A DNA stretch of 55,334 bases from Acidobacteriota bacterium (lineage in GTDB: Bacteria; Acidobacteriota; UBA6911): positions 1-55,334 of the forward strand of contig JAAYCX010000003.1 of the NCBI GenBank assembly GCA_012729555.1, in the 5' to 3' direction. Below the pieces are notes generated by a model. That model was not told the origin of the DNA. It made no database searches and saw only the letters and a list, made by a program, of their open reading frames with translations. Of this stretch, positions 35,602-44,645 are shown in pieces (within the stretch, counting starts at the first letter, position 1; each line of letters begins with the position of its first letter). The translations under genes were made by a program, and so were the position numbers.

Positions 35602-37212
35602 ATGACGGCAATGGGCAAAACATCGTACGTCACTGTTGCGGCATGCTTGATGCTGCTCTCGTCGTTTCATGTCTTGGCCGACGAGGCGGAGTCCCGCAAG
35701 GCCTGTGAATCTCTGGCTGCGCTCTCCACTCCAAATTTCCTGATTGAGAAGTCCGAGTGGGTCATGGCTTCGCGCGTGCCCGCCGGGCCCGACGGAGCCA
35801 CCATGGAGGCTCCCTCTCACTGCCTGTTTCGTGTCTTGATGGACTCCCGGCCATCCGGGATAGAGGGGGTGAGCTATGGCACCGGCATCGAATTGCGGCT
35901 TCCGCTGGCTTGGAACGGGCGCTTGCTGTTTCAGGGCGGCGGCGGACTGAATGGATCGCTCAATCCGGCATACGGCACCGTCTCCGGATTCCCGTCCGCG
36001 CTGCAAAGAGGTTTTGCGGTTGTTTCCACCGACGGCGGCCATCGCGGCCGCAGCGTTGTGGATTCCAGCTTTGCCGTTGACCAGCAGGCGAAGCTTGATT
36101 TCGCCTACCAGGCGGTTCAGCGCACAACCCGCGAAGCCAAGGCGCTCATCAATCGCTACTACGGACGTAAACCCGACTATAGCTATTATATGGGTTGCTC
36201 GACCGGCGGGCGTGAAGCCATGCTGGCCGCGCAACGCCTGCCCCTGGAGTTCGACGGCGTGGTTTCCGGCAATGCTTCCTTCAACCTCACTCGGGTCGCC
36301 GCGAATCAGGTCTGGAGCCTGCAAACGGTGACGCGGATCGCGCCGAGGGATGCGAACGGCAAACCGCAGTTGTTCGCGGCTTTCACGGATGCGCAGCTGA
36401 AGGCCGTGTCGGACTCCGTGCTCAGGCAATGCGACGGACTCGATGGACTCGAGGATGGCATGATCAATGACTTCAAAAAGTGTCCTTTCGACCCTGCTTC
36501 GCTGAAGTGCGGATCCGATGCCGGCAAGGGTGCGCAACCGTGCCTCTCGGCACAACAGATCGAAGGGCTGAAGGACATCGTAGGAGGCGCGCGCAATCCG
36601 CGCGGCGAATCGCTGTACGGTGCGACGCCGTACGACACGGGGATTGCCCAACCCGCCTGGCGGCAAATGCATCTCGGCACCGCGACCAGCGCGCCGGCCA
36701 ATGCGTCTCTTGGCCGCGACACGCTGCGCCTTTTTTCCATGACGCCGCCCAATCCCGATTTCGATCCCCTGCGTTTCGATTTCGACCATGACATGGATCT
36801 GCTTGCCGAGACCGCGGCCATCAACGATGCGGTGGCCACGCTGCACACTACCTTTGCGGGACGTGGCGGGAAGATGATCGTCTATCATGGACTATCGGAT
36901 CAGGCTATGTGGACCGGAGCCTTGACCCGGTGGTACGAGCGCCTGACGCCTCGGGACAGCCAGGGGCCTCAAGACTGGGCTCGTTTGTTTCTCGTGCCCG
37001 GTATGACGCATTGCGGGGGCGGGCAATCAACCGACCGGTTCGATATGCTTGCGACCATCCAGCAATGGGTGGAGCGGGGTCAGGCGCCGGACCGTGTGAT
37101 CGCCTCGGGCAGGGCGTTCCCCGGCAAAACGCGGCCACTGTGCCCCTATCCCAAGGTGGCACGCTATGACGGCGGCAACCCCGACGACCAGAAGAGTTTT
37201 TCATGCCGCTGA
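35602..37212 (+). CDS. Tannase/feruloyl esterase family, secreted
   Basis: The protein has 536 residues, with a signal peptide of about 25. The family's Cys-Ser motif is present: YYMGCSTGGREAM, Cys199-Ser200. HGLSDQAMW carries the catalytic Asp, and GMTHCGGG carries the catalytic His next to its paired Cys (the CS-D-HC arrangement). The lid domain lies between and includes DGMINDFKKCPFDPASLKC. The C-terminus CPYPKVARYDGGNPDDQKSFSC is typical. It hydrolyses ester bonds of gallate or ferulate in the periplasm or outside. AAAGAGGT lies 5 nt before ATG 35602. Confidence 0.92.
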   Translation: MTAMGKTSYVTVAACLMLLSSFHVLADEAESRKACESLAALSTPNFLIEKSEWVMASRVPAGPDGATMEAPSHCLFRVLMDSRPSGIEGVSYGTGIELRLPLAWNGRLLFQGGGGLNGSLNPAYGTVSGFPSALQRGFAVVSTDGGHRGRSVVDSSFAVDQQAKLDFAYQAVQRTTREAKALINRYYGRKPDYSYYMGCSTGGREAMLAAQRLPLEFDGVVSGNASFNLTRVAANQVWSLQTVTRIAPRDANGKPQLFAAFTDAQLKAVSDSVLRQCDGLDGLEDGMINDFKKCPFDPASLKCGSDAGKGAQPCLSAQQIEGLKDIVGGARNPRGESLYGATPYDTGIAQPAWRQMHLGTATSAPANASLGRDTLRLFSMTPPNPDFDPLRFDFDHDMDLLAETAAINDAVATLHTTFAGRGGKMIVYHGLSDQAMWTGALTRWYERLTPRDSQGPQDWARLFLVPGMTHCGGGQSTDRFDMLATIQQWVERGQAPDRVIASGRAFPGKTRPLCPYPKVARYDGGNPDDQKSFSCR

Positions 37213-37322
37213 GGCAAAGGGCGGGAAAAGGATCGCAACCGCCCGCGCGCGTCGATCGATACACTCACCACGGTTCAGCCGCTATTAGGAAGCAGATCGT
37301 GCCGTGTCTTTCGGCCGTGTGG

Positions 37323-37612
37323 CTGGGGGGTGGGCGCGGCCAGCTTCTATGCCGACCTCACCTACGAAGGGGCCAGGAGTGTCCCCCGTTTCTCGCGATG
37401 CTCGCCGCCGGTGGCGCGGCCGTTGGCATCGTCGCCATCCTCGGCTACACCCTCCATCTGCTCGCCGTGCGGGCGACTGTCGCCGAACTCGTTCCGTCCC
37501 CCCGGCGGGGCACGGCCTACGCAGATTCAACGCCGGTTACGGACTTGCCTGGTTTGCAGGCAGCGTGCTGATGGGCGTGCCGCTCGATCGCGCATCGGGT
37601 GGCTGGTGACCT
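37323..37612 (+). pseudogene. Frameshifted fragment of an MFS transporter gene
   Basis: Pieces of a major facilitator protein lie in three successive frames. They are GAASFYADLTYEGARSV (37330 frame), PPFLAMLAAGGAAVGIVAILGY and its sequel (37203 frame), and FNAGYGLAWFAGSVLMGVPLDR (37304 frame). FADxTYEGARS and AGYGLAWFxGSxxMGxLYDR are typical first and last membrane regions of one MFS subgroup. The middle of about 250 residues is missing, so there is a large deletion as well as at least two frameshifts. Confidence 0.65.
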
Positions 37613-37996
37613 TCCCGGCAGCCAGCCGGGTGATGGCCATCCGCGTGCTGATCCGGGTGGGCCGGCCGGGGTCGTCGCGGGCGGGATCCGCGTGGATAGG
37701 TCGAGGGGAGCGTCCGTCCAGGGCCCGGCTCCCCTCCAGGGCGGGCGGCGGTTCCTTCTGCAAGGCGCCGAAGCGATATCGTTGCGGCCGATCGGCCCTG
37801 CGGTTCCCCAAAAAATAACAGGGCTCCCATGGCGTTTTTTTTGGATCTTTGTCGCGTTTGGCAGTAAGGGGCCGCAGGAGGCCGGGAGGCGCGACACGAA
37901 ATCGGGGAAGGCGGCAACGGGGCCATGATATCGGCGCCGCTTTCCGTTGCCTGGAACCCGGAAACCGGTGGCGATATTATAGGAAAGGAGATCCAA
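37613..37996. other. Intergenic region without recognised gene
   Basis: This 384-bp stretch lies between the MFS remnant and the outer-membrane protein gene. Open frames on both strands lack start signals and family features; it may be further decayed sequence of the same lost locus. Confidence 0.4.
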
Positions 37997-38575
37997 ATGA
38001 AAAGGAGTCTGTTGGCGATTGCGTCTTTGTTGATGTTCAGCGGGGCGCTCCTGGCGCAGGACTTTCCCAGGGTGGAGGTATTTGGAGGATACCAGATTCT
38101 CAGGGTGAGCCAGGATGATTATGGCAAAACGCTCAATGGCTGGAGAGTATCGATGGCAGGCAACCTCAACAGGTATTTCGGTATTGAAGGTGTCGTTTCC
38201 GGCACCTATGGGGATTTTTACGACATCGACGGCGAACCGGATGACCCGGACATCGATGTGAATGCCCGAATTCGCAACTATTCCTACCTGTTCGGGCCCC
38301 GGTTTACGGCTCGAAGCAAAGTGGTCACGGGATTCGCTCATTTTCTCCTCGGCGGTTCCCGCACTTCCGTTTCTGCCGCCGCGTCCGATCCCAACGCCAC
38401 CTTTTCGTCCAATGCCTTCGCCTGGGCCGTGGGCGGCGGTCTCGATTTGAACCTGGCGAAGCATTTCGCCGTCCGTCCGGCCCAATTCGATTATGGACAG
38501 ATACGGACCCATGATTTCGGACCGGGAAATGTGAACTCGCTCACCTACTCCGCGGGCGCCGTTTTGAAATTCTGA
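37997..38575 (+). CDS. Outer-membrane beta-barrel protein, OmpA-barrel-like
   Basis: The protein has 192 residues. Residues 1-20 form a signal peptide (LLMFSGALLAQ). Alternating strands typical of an 8-strand barrel follow: PRVEVFGGYQILRV, GWRVSMAGNLNRYFGIEGVVSG, YLFGPRFTAR, GFAHFLLGGSR, AWAVGGGLDLNLAKHFAVRP, and a C-terminal strand ending AGAVLKF with terminal Phe, as outer-membrane insertion requires. AAAGGAG lies 7 nt before ATG 37997. Such small barrels are common in Acidobacteria; no function assigned. Confidence 0.8.
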   Translation: MKRSLLAIASLLMFSGALLAQDFPRVEVFGGYQILRVSQDDYGKTLNGWRVSMAGNLNRYFGIEGVVSGTYGDFYDIDGEPDDPDIDVNARIRNYSYLFGPRFTARSKVVTGFAHFLLGGSRTSVSAAASDPNATFSSNAFAWAVGGGLDLNLAKHFAVRPAQFDYGQIRTHDFGPGNVNSLTYSAGAVLKF

Positions 38576-38777
38576 CACGGGCGTCCTCACTGCACGGTGA
38601 CGGAGAAAGGCATCCCCGTCGCCGTGCCATGTATCCGGTGCTCCTCCGGGCCGGCATTCCCGCGGAGCAACCTCCGGGACGGCCGAGAGCCCCGGGAGAC
38701 GTTCAACCCTGTATCGGGAAGCCGGGGAAAGGAAGGGGCGGGCGCGGCCTTTGATTTGCAGGCGCAGGCCGGAGTTC

Positions 38778-41354
38778 TCAGGAGCTGGCTTTTTCCCGGT
38801 ATTCGGCGGCTTTTTGATCCTGGTTTCCGGCCGTATAGAAATCGATGATGCGGTGCAATGCCTCCTGCGTTCTCTCATGCTCTGGACCCAGCGACGCCGC
38901 CAACCGCTGATAGCTTGAAAGCAGCACGGGCTCAGCCTCGGCTCGACGCCCCAGGCGGCCCAGGCATTCGGCCCACGCGCTGGCCGAATTGGCCACCAGC
39001 CAGTTTTGGTCGGGCAGGACCTTCCGTCTTAATTGCAGGCTTTCGGCCAGACACGGCAAGGCTTCGCCCGCCCGACCCTCGGCCATCAGGCTGCGGCCTA
39101 AAACATGCAGGGCGGCCGCGACCATGGGGTGGATCTCAGGGAGCGATCGGCCCCTCAGCGCCAGAATTTCCCGCGAGACGCGGCAGGCTTCCGCGTAATC
39201 CCCTTTTTCGTACAGCATGAAGGCATAATTATAGAGGGTGTACGCCAATTCCGGATGGTCCGGGCCCAGAAGCTTCTTCCTCACCGCAATGGATTGCCGG
39301 AACAGAAGATCCGCCTCGGGAAACTTCTTGAGCGCCTCCTTGATGCTGGCCAGATTGCTCAGGGTGACGGACACCTCGATGCTTTCGGCTCCGCGCAGAG
39401 AACGGATGATCGAGAGCGCTTCTTCGTGCAGGGCTTCCGCTTCCGCGTAATTCCCTTTCGTTCCCAGTACGATGGCAAGATTATTCAGGCTTTCAGCCAC
39501 ACTTACGCTCCGATTTCCGTCGCGTCGCCGCCGCAAGGCCAGGGCGCGGCGGTGCAATTGCTCCGCCTGGTCAAAATCCCCCTGGCGCAGGCGAATCGTA
39601 GCCATGGTGTCCAGCATGAAGGGGAAATCCAGCCCGCTCGATCCCGCCCGTGCCTCGGCAAGCCTCAGGGCCTTCCGGCACAAGGGTTCGGCGGTGATGG
39701 GATCGCCCCGGTCGAGCGCGATCAGGGCCAGTTGATGATAATTCAGCGCCGTTTCGAAGTGCCCGGGGCCATACAAATCCTCACGCAGACGGAGGGAGCG
39801 CCGTACCTGCTGCTCTGCGGGATCGTACATGCCCAGGCCCAGGTACGCCATCCCGATAGTCGTCCGGACGGCCGATTCAATCGCCGGGTCCGCATGCAAC
39901 CCTTCGTCGATCCGGCGCGATGCCTGATCCAGTAACGCCGCAACGGTAACCTGCGGCCCGGCCGTGTGGGGATCGGCGGAACCGAGCATGTCCTGCAGAA
40001 AACGGGTGACTTCCTGGGATTTTCGGGCTTCCAGCCGGGCACGGTCCCGCTCCACGCGCGCGATCGCGGCGCCGCGCCACGCAACCAGAATGCCCCCGGC
40101 CAGGGACAGGAAAATCAACACCGCCGCCAGAGCCGCACCCTTATGCCGGCGCAGGAATTTCGCCGTGCGGTAACCCGGGGTTGCGGGCCGGGCCAGCACG
40201 GGCAATCCCTCCAGGTGCCGCCGGATATCGGCGGCAAACTGCTCCACCGAAGCGTAGCGTCGGCCCGGTTCCTTCTGCATGGCCTTCAGGATTATGTTGT
40301 CCAGATCGCCCCGAAGCTGACGGCCCTGGCGGCGATATCCGTCACCCGGCCCTTCGGTCGCCGTCCGCTCCCCATCGGAATCGATGGCCGGAAGGGGGGT
40401 CGCGGCCGCCACGCTGGGTTTTTCCGGTTCCACTTCACCGATAATGCGGACTATTTCCGCGGGATTGTTGCTCGACAGGCGATAAGGAGGGCGGCCGGAC
40501 AGAAGCCGATAGAGCAGGACCCCCAGCGAATAGACGTCGGTCGCGGTGTTGACCCGCTCTCCACGCGCCTGCTCGGGGCTGCAATAGTCGGGTGTCAACA
40601 ACAAGAGGCCCGGCAGGGTGGCCCGCGATCGGCCGAGACCGGCTTCGGGGGCGGCCAGCAGTTTGGCTATCCCGAAATCGAGAAGTTTCGGAACCCCTCC
40701 AGCGGTGACCAGGATGTTGGCCGGCTTCAAGTCCCGGTGAACGATCAAATTCCCGTGGGCGAACTGAACCGCTTCACACACCTGCAGAAACAAGCGAAGC
40801 CGCTCCTCGAGCGGCAACGAGTGCCGGCGGCAATACCGGTCGATGGGGATCCCTTCCATGTACTCCATGACCAGGAAAGGAATGCCCTCGGGAGTGCTTC
40901 CCCCGTCCAGTAGACGGGCGATGTTGGGGTGTTCGAGGCTGGCCAGAATCTGCCGCTCCATTTGAAACCGTTCGATCAGGCTTTCGTCGGCGATCGTGGG
41001 CCGCAGCAGTTTGATCGCCACCTGCTTATGAAAGGCCTTATCGGATCGCTCGGCAAGATAGACGGAGCCCATGCCGCCGTGGTCCAGTTCGCGCACGATT
41101 CGATAAGGTCCGATCTGCCGACCCACCCAGGCGCTCGCGGCCCGTCGTGCCAGCAACTCCACCCCATCCGGCGCTGCCGGATTTTCGAGGAACGAATCGG
41201 ACTTCTGCCAGGAGGCCAGCAAGGACTCGACTTCCCGCCGAAGCTCGGGGTCATCGAGGCAGGCCCGATCGATAAAATCCGTACGACTCGCAGGCGGAAG
41301 GGAAATGGCCTCTTGAAAGATCCGCTCGATCCGCGTCCAGGATTCCGGATTCAC
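38778..41354 (-). CDS. Ser/Thr protein kinase with transmembrane segment and TPR domain
   Basis: The protein has 858 residues from GTG 41354, which overlaps the sigma-factor stop (GTGA). Kinase domain: GPYRIVRELDHGGMGSVYLAE (P-loop), VAIKLL (Lys), HRDLKPANIL at about 205, DFGIAK, YCSPEQARGE. A single membrane helix (GAALAAVLIFLSLAGGILVAW) near residue 405 is followed by an extracytoplasmic half made of about eight tetratricopeptide repeats (LNNLAIVLGTKGNYAEAEALHEEAL is a clear one). All kinase catalytic residues are present. Coupling to the ECF sigma factor suggests joint signalling. Confidence 0.92.
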   Translation of the reverse strand: MNPESWTRIERIFQEAISLPPASRTDFIDRACLDDPELRREVESLLASWQKSDSFLENPAAPDGVELLARRAASAWVGRQIGPYRIVRELDHGGMGSVYLAERSDKAFHKQVAIKLLRPTIADESLIERFQMERQILASLEHPNIARLLDGGSTPEGIPFLVMEYMEGIPIDRYCRRHSLPLEERLRLFLQVCEAVQFAHGNLIVHRDLKPANILVTAGGVPKLLDFGIAKLLAAPEAGLGRSRATLPGLLLLTPDYCSPEQARGERVNTATDVYSLGVLLYRLLSGRPPYRLSSNNPAEIVRIIGEVEPEKPSVAAATPLPAIDSDGERTATEGPGDGYRRQGRQLRGDLDNIILKAMQKEPGRRYASVEQFAADIRRHLEGLPVLARPATPGYRTAKFLRRHKGAALAAVLIFLSLAGGILVAWRGAAIARVERDRARLEARKSQEVTRFLQDMLGSADPHTAGPQVTVAALLDQASRRIDEGLHADPAIESAVRTTIGMAYLGLGMYDPAEQQVRRSLRLREDLYGPGHFETALNYHQLALIALDRGDPITAEPLCRKALRLAEARAGSSGLDFPFMLDTMATIRLRQGDFDQAEQLHRRALALRRRRDGNRSVSVAESLNNLAIVLGTKGNYAEAEALHEEALSIIRSLRGAESIEVSVTLSNLASIKEALKKFPEADLLFRQSIAVRKKLLGPDHPELAYTLYNYAFMLYEKGDYAEACRVSREILALRGRSLPEIHPMVAAALHVLGRSLMAEGRAGEALPCLAESLQLRRKVLPDQNWLVANSASAWAECLGRLGRRAEAEPVLLSSYQRLAASLGPEHERTQEALHRIIDFYTAGNQDQKAAEYREKASS

Positions 41355-41959
41355 TTGCGCGATCCCTCCCTTTCCGGGCCCGTCATCGATGGCCCGCCCG
41401 TGCTGATTTCTCGAAAAAGCCAGGCCTTCGCCATATTCCACTCCCGCAATATGGTGTTGGCCGACACTTCAAGGGCATCGGCCGTTTCCTCGACCGTCAG
41501 TCCCGCGAAAAAGCGAAGCTCTACAACCCGGCATTTTCTCGGGTCGATTCTTTCCAGAGCCGTCAATGCCTCATTCAAGGCGACCAGTTCGGGGGCGGCC
41601 TCCGCCGCTGCGGCTCCATAATCCTCCAGGGACAGGATCCGAGCCTGCCCGCCCCGCTTCTGGCGATGCTTTTCGCGTGCGTGATCCACCAGGATGCGGC
41701 GCATCAGCCTGGCGGCAATGGCCATGAAGTGCCCCCGGTTTTTGCAATGGATTTGCCTCTGATCCACCAGTTTGATGTAGGCCTCGTTGATCAGGGCGCT
41801 GGTCTGCAGCGTATGCCCCGGCCCTTCACGGCGCATGTAACGGGAAGCCAGGCGGTGCAATTCCTGGTAAACAAGCGGAATCAGCCGCTCCAAGGTCCCA
41901 TCGCCGGCTTTATCCCAATTCTGAAAAAGAAGCGTCAACTCATCAGGCGAGACATCCAT
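41351..41959 (-). CDS. ECF sigma factor, TIGR02999-like
   Basis: The protein has 202 residues. Region 2 includes LIPLVYQELHRLASRYMRREGPGHTLQTSALINEAYIKLVD and FMAIAARLMRRILVDHAREK. Region 4 includes VVELRFFAGLTVEETADALEVSANTILREWNMAKAWLFRE. The extended sequence between regions 2 and 4 and the GHTLQTSALINEAY form match the sigma subfamily usually found next to Ser/Thr kinases in Acidobacteria and Planctomycetes. Start ATG 41959; ATG 41989 is in frame. No anti-sigma gene is adjacent; the kinase may take that role, which is inference. Confidence 0.9.
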   Translation of the reverse strand: MDVSPDELTLLFQNWDKAGDGTLERLIPLVYQELHRLASRYMRREGPGHTLQTSALINEAYIKLVDQRQIHCKNRGHFMAIAARLMRRILVDHAREKHRQKRGGQARILSLEDYGAAAAEAAPELVALNEALTALERIDPRKCRVVELRFFAGLTVEETADALEVSANTILREWNMAKAWLFREISTGGPSMTGPEREGSRK

Positions 41960-42204
41960 AGCCGACACCCTCTTCTGGACAGGAAGCATTGGCGGCCGTT
42001 CCGGTTCCAGGCCCACTCGCCGGGCCCCGGATGGACTTCCCTCCGTTCCTTCACTCGTCTTCCGAACTCATGCAATAGGACTTTTTAATGCCTGCGGTTT
42101 GATTTCTTTGGCATTGTACAGCGGAATCCCGCCGCTGAAAATTGATTTTTGGCACACCGCTCACCCTGGAATAACTGTCCAAACAATCAGAACCAGGCGT
42201 CAGG

Positions 42205-42287
42205 CATATGAGATTTTGACAACCCCTACTACCGAAGATCGGGCCATAAACATGGATCTTTTACGCACCGGTATTCATGGCGGCCTT
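42205..42287 (+). repeat. Dispersed intergenic repeat, copy F (3' part)
   Basis: ATTTTGACAACCCC, ACCGAAGATCGGGCC, AACATGGATCTTTTACGCACCGGTATTCATGGCGG are clear. The pyrimidine-rich 5' part is absent. It lies in the 525-bp divergent gap between the sigma-factor gene and a lipoprotein gene; no gene is seen in the rest of that gap. Confidence 0.75.
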
Positions 42288-42484
42288 CCGAATTCAGCGA
42301 AGCCCGACTCGAAAGCACCGTCATCCTTCCGAACCATGTTTTTTCGCAAAAGAAGGATGCAAAATGCCGCGCTTTATTAGATCATCAATGGTGCCGCCGG
42401 CTAAAAGGCAACCGGGGAATGCGGCAGAATGCCCATTCAAACACCGCCGGTAAAGATCGGCAGGCAATTCGCAAAGGAGAGACA

Positions 42485-43021
42485 ATGAAAAGACTGCTGT
42501 TAATCATCCCTATGGTTTTCCTGTGCTGCCTGACCGTTGGGTGTCGACAGGGTGAAGATGTGGCCGCCGTGAATACCGATACGGATATTCGGGCCGCAAA
42601 GGACACGGCTGACAACCCATGGAACGGGACATGGAAATTAAACGCAGACAGGTCCAAAGCCCCGGGAGGACAGATACCCCACCCAACCTCCACAAATATC
42701 ATTGAGATCCAGGGTGAAACGATGCACCTGGTCGCGGAACATACCAATACGAGCGGGAAACTGGAAAAGGTGGAGTACACCGCGAAATTTGACGGCAAAG
42801 AGTATCCGGTCCAGGCAACACCGCCCGGCCCGCAGCCATATACAATCTCGCTAAAACAGATCGATTCACGCACCAGGGAATTTGTCGAAGTCATCGGCAC
42901 CTTTACAATCGAAGGCAGGGATATACTTTCGGAGGACGGCAGAAGCTTCGATCGCATCGTAAACAGCAAAGACGCGGCAGGTAACGATACCAGCGTGCTT
43001 CAGGTTTTCGAGAAGCAGTAG
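42485..43021 (+). CDS. Small lipoprotein, unknown
   Basis: The protein has 178 residues. Residues 1-20 form a lipoprotein signal ending LTVGC. The mature part begins with a flexible acidic stretch, then PWNGTWKLNADRSKAPGG, a pattern (GxWxLNxxxSK) common in acidobacterial secreted proteins. Strand-rich segments follow (TMHLVAEHTNTSGKLEKVEYTAKFDGKEY, FVEVIGTFTIEGRDIL). It is probably a small beta-barrel of lipocalin type. AAAGGAGAG lies 3 nt before ATG 42485. Confidence 0.75.
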   Translation: MKRLLLIIPMVFLCCLTVGCRQGEDVAAVNTDTDIRAAKDTADNPWNGTWKLNADRSKAPGGQIPHPTSTNIIEIQGETMHLVAEHTNTSGKLEKVEYTAKFDGKEYPVQATPPGPQPYTISLKQIDSRTREFVEVIGTFTIEGRDILSEDGRSFDRIVNSKDAAGNDTSVLQVFEKQ

Positions 43022-43242
43022 TTGCGTTGGCTTGCCCGGAAGTAATGGAAATCGTGGGCAGGAATTCCGGAGTATCTTCAGCGGATACCGGTCTGCAGCG
43101 GATTCCGGTCCTTGCGAACCTCGGCCTGGAGTATTCGTAAGGCGAATACCGCGGCGGGGTATCCGGGCATGAGGTGTGGAAAGCGAAGAACCGACGTGCG
43201 GGGGGCGATACAGCCCGCCAGGACACTTGAGGAGACAATCAC

Positions 43243-44163
43243 ATGAACCCTTTCATCAAGATCATCGCTATCCTCTCTTTTCCATGGCTTTGCTGCTTTG
43301 CGGCCTGCGCTTCGGCTCCCGACAGCCAAAGGAGTTCGGCGGACCTCATTGCCGTGATGGACCGGTATCTCGGCCTGCTCGTAAAAAATGATCCGTCCGG
43401 GTTGCCGGTTGCGGATAATGCCAGGATCACCGAAAACGGTTATGCGATTCAGCTGGGCGACGGGCTTTTTCAAACGGCCGAAGAAATAACCTATAAACAG
43501 TACATGGCGGATCCCTCCGTCGGCCAGGTGATGGTTTTTGGTGTCGCAAAGGAATCGGTGCTCCTGGCCAATTTCATGGTCCGCTTAAAGGTCGTTGAAG
43601 ATGAGATCACCGAAATTGAAACCATTGTGGCCAGAAAAGACGAGGCTTCATTCGCCAGCCCCGAAGACCTGAAAGAGCCCAGGCCCGTATATGCCCGAGT
43701 CCTGTCCGAGCCGGAGCGTTCCCCGCGCGATGTGTTGATAAAAATCGCGAACAGTTATTTTGAAGGCATCGAAAAGAACACCGGGGAAATAGTGCCGTTT
43801 CACAAAGACTGCAACCGCTTTGAAAACGGCACGCAGACCACCAACAATCCTTCCACGATCGCGACCGGATGCAGGGAACAGTTTGACAATAAGGTGTATT
43901 CCTACATCACAAGAATCAGGAACAGGCGCTTTTTGCTGGCTGACGAGGAAAGAGGGCTGGTATTTGGAATTGTTGTTTTTGATATGCCGGGAAAAAGAGA
44001 GAACTTTGAATACTTTCCAACGCCTTTTGATCAACTGCCAACCCGGTTCTATAAGCCCCGGTCCCTGTTGCTCGCCGAGCTGTTTAAAATCGTCGACGGG
44101 CAGATACTCTCTATTGAAGCCGTAATGGTCAATGCGCCATTCGGAGCCAATTCCGGCTGGTAA
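43243..44163 (+). CDS. Lipoprotein with two NTF2-like halves, family copy 2
   Basis: The protein has 306 residues. A lipoprotein signal ends CCFAAC. It is a paralogue of the protein at 31656-32615: VMDRYLGLLVKNDPSGLPVADNARITENG (half 1), KIANSYFEGIEKNTGEIVPFHKDCNRFENG (half 2), then RFLLADEERGLVFGIVVFD and the shared end LFKIVDGQILSIEAVMVNAPFGANSGW. The Cys pair around KDCNRFENG and ATGCREQF is conserved in both, possibly a disulfide. GAGGAG precedes the ATG. No function known. Confidence 0.78.
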   Translation: MNPFIKIIAILSFPWLCCFAACASAPDSQRSSADLIAVMDRYLGLLVKNDPSGLPVADNARITENGYAIQLGDGLFQTAEEITYKQYMADPSVGQVMVFGVAKESVLLANFMVRLKVVEDEITEIETIVARKDEASFASPEDLKEPRPVYARVLSEPERSPRDVLIKIANSYFEGIEKNTGEIVPFHKDCNRFENGTQTTNNPSTIATGCREQFDNKVYSYITRIRNRRFLLADEERGLVFGIVVFDMPGKRENFEYFPTPFDQLPTRFYKPRSLLLAELFKIVDGQILSIEAVMVNAPFGANSGW

Positions 44164-44645
44164 ATGATGGACGGCGGAATTGACGGAATGGAGATCTAAC
44201 GGGTTCAGACGCAGCCCCCCGCGTCTTGCCGGGGCCGGCTTCGAGCCGCTCGCCGTGCCCTTCGAGCACCGCCCGTGCGGCAACGCCGGGCATGAGGTGT
44301 TCCTTGGGATTCGACCTCTTTCTGAGGGCAGGAAGGATCGGCCACTCGCATGGCGCGCTGCGCCCAGGGTGGCTCCTATAAGGGTTGGATCACGCGCGCT
44401 CCGTTTGCAGGTCGCCCTGCTTGCCTCGGAGGAGCCGTTTTCTCTACCGGTTCATCGCTGAAAATCGTCAGGAATTTCCGGGAGGGTTACACCCAACAGA
44501 TACAGAGAACGCAAGCGAGTGCCGATCGCCTGCCAAAAAAAATCGGGTACGTCCCACCCGTTTCCCCATCTTCAGACGGCCGCAGTTCTGGCAGCAGTCC
44601 GGAAAACGGGGAAACGGGCGAAACGCCCCCGATCGTATCGTTTGC
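44164..44645. other. Intergenic region without recognised gene
   Basis: This 480-bp convergent gap lies between the NTF2-like lipoprotein and the second selenoprotein gene. An 11-bp inverted repeat CCCGTTTCCCC (44557-44567 with 44608-44618) frames its last 60 bp. I see no convincing ORF in it. Confidence 0.4.
44612..44630 (-). terminator. Possible terminator of the second UGSC gene
   Basis: On the minus strand a short hairpin GGGCG-TTT-CGCCC lies 18 bp past the stop codon, followed by GTTTCCCCGTTTTCC. The stem is short and the T tract is broken, so it is weak. Confidence 0.3.
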
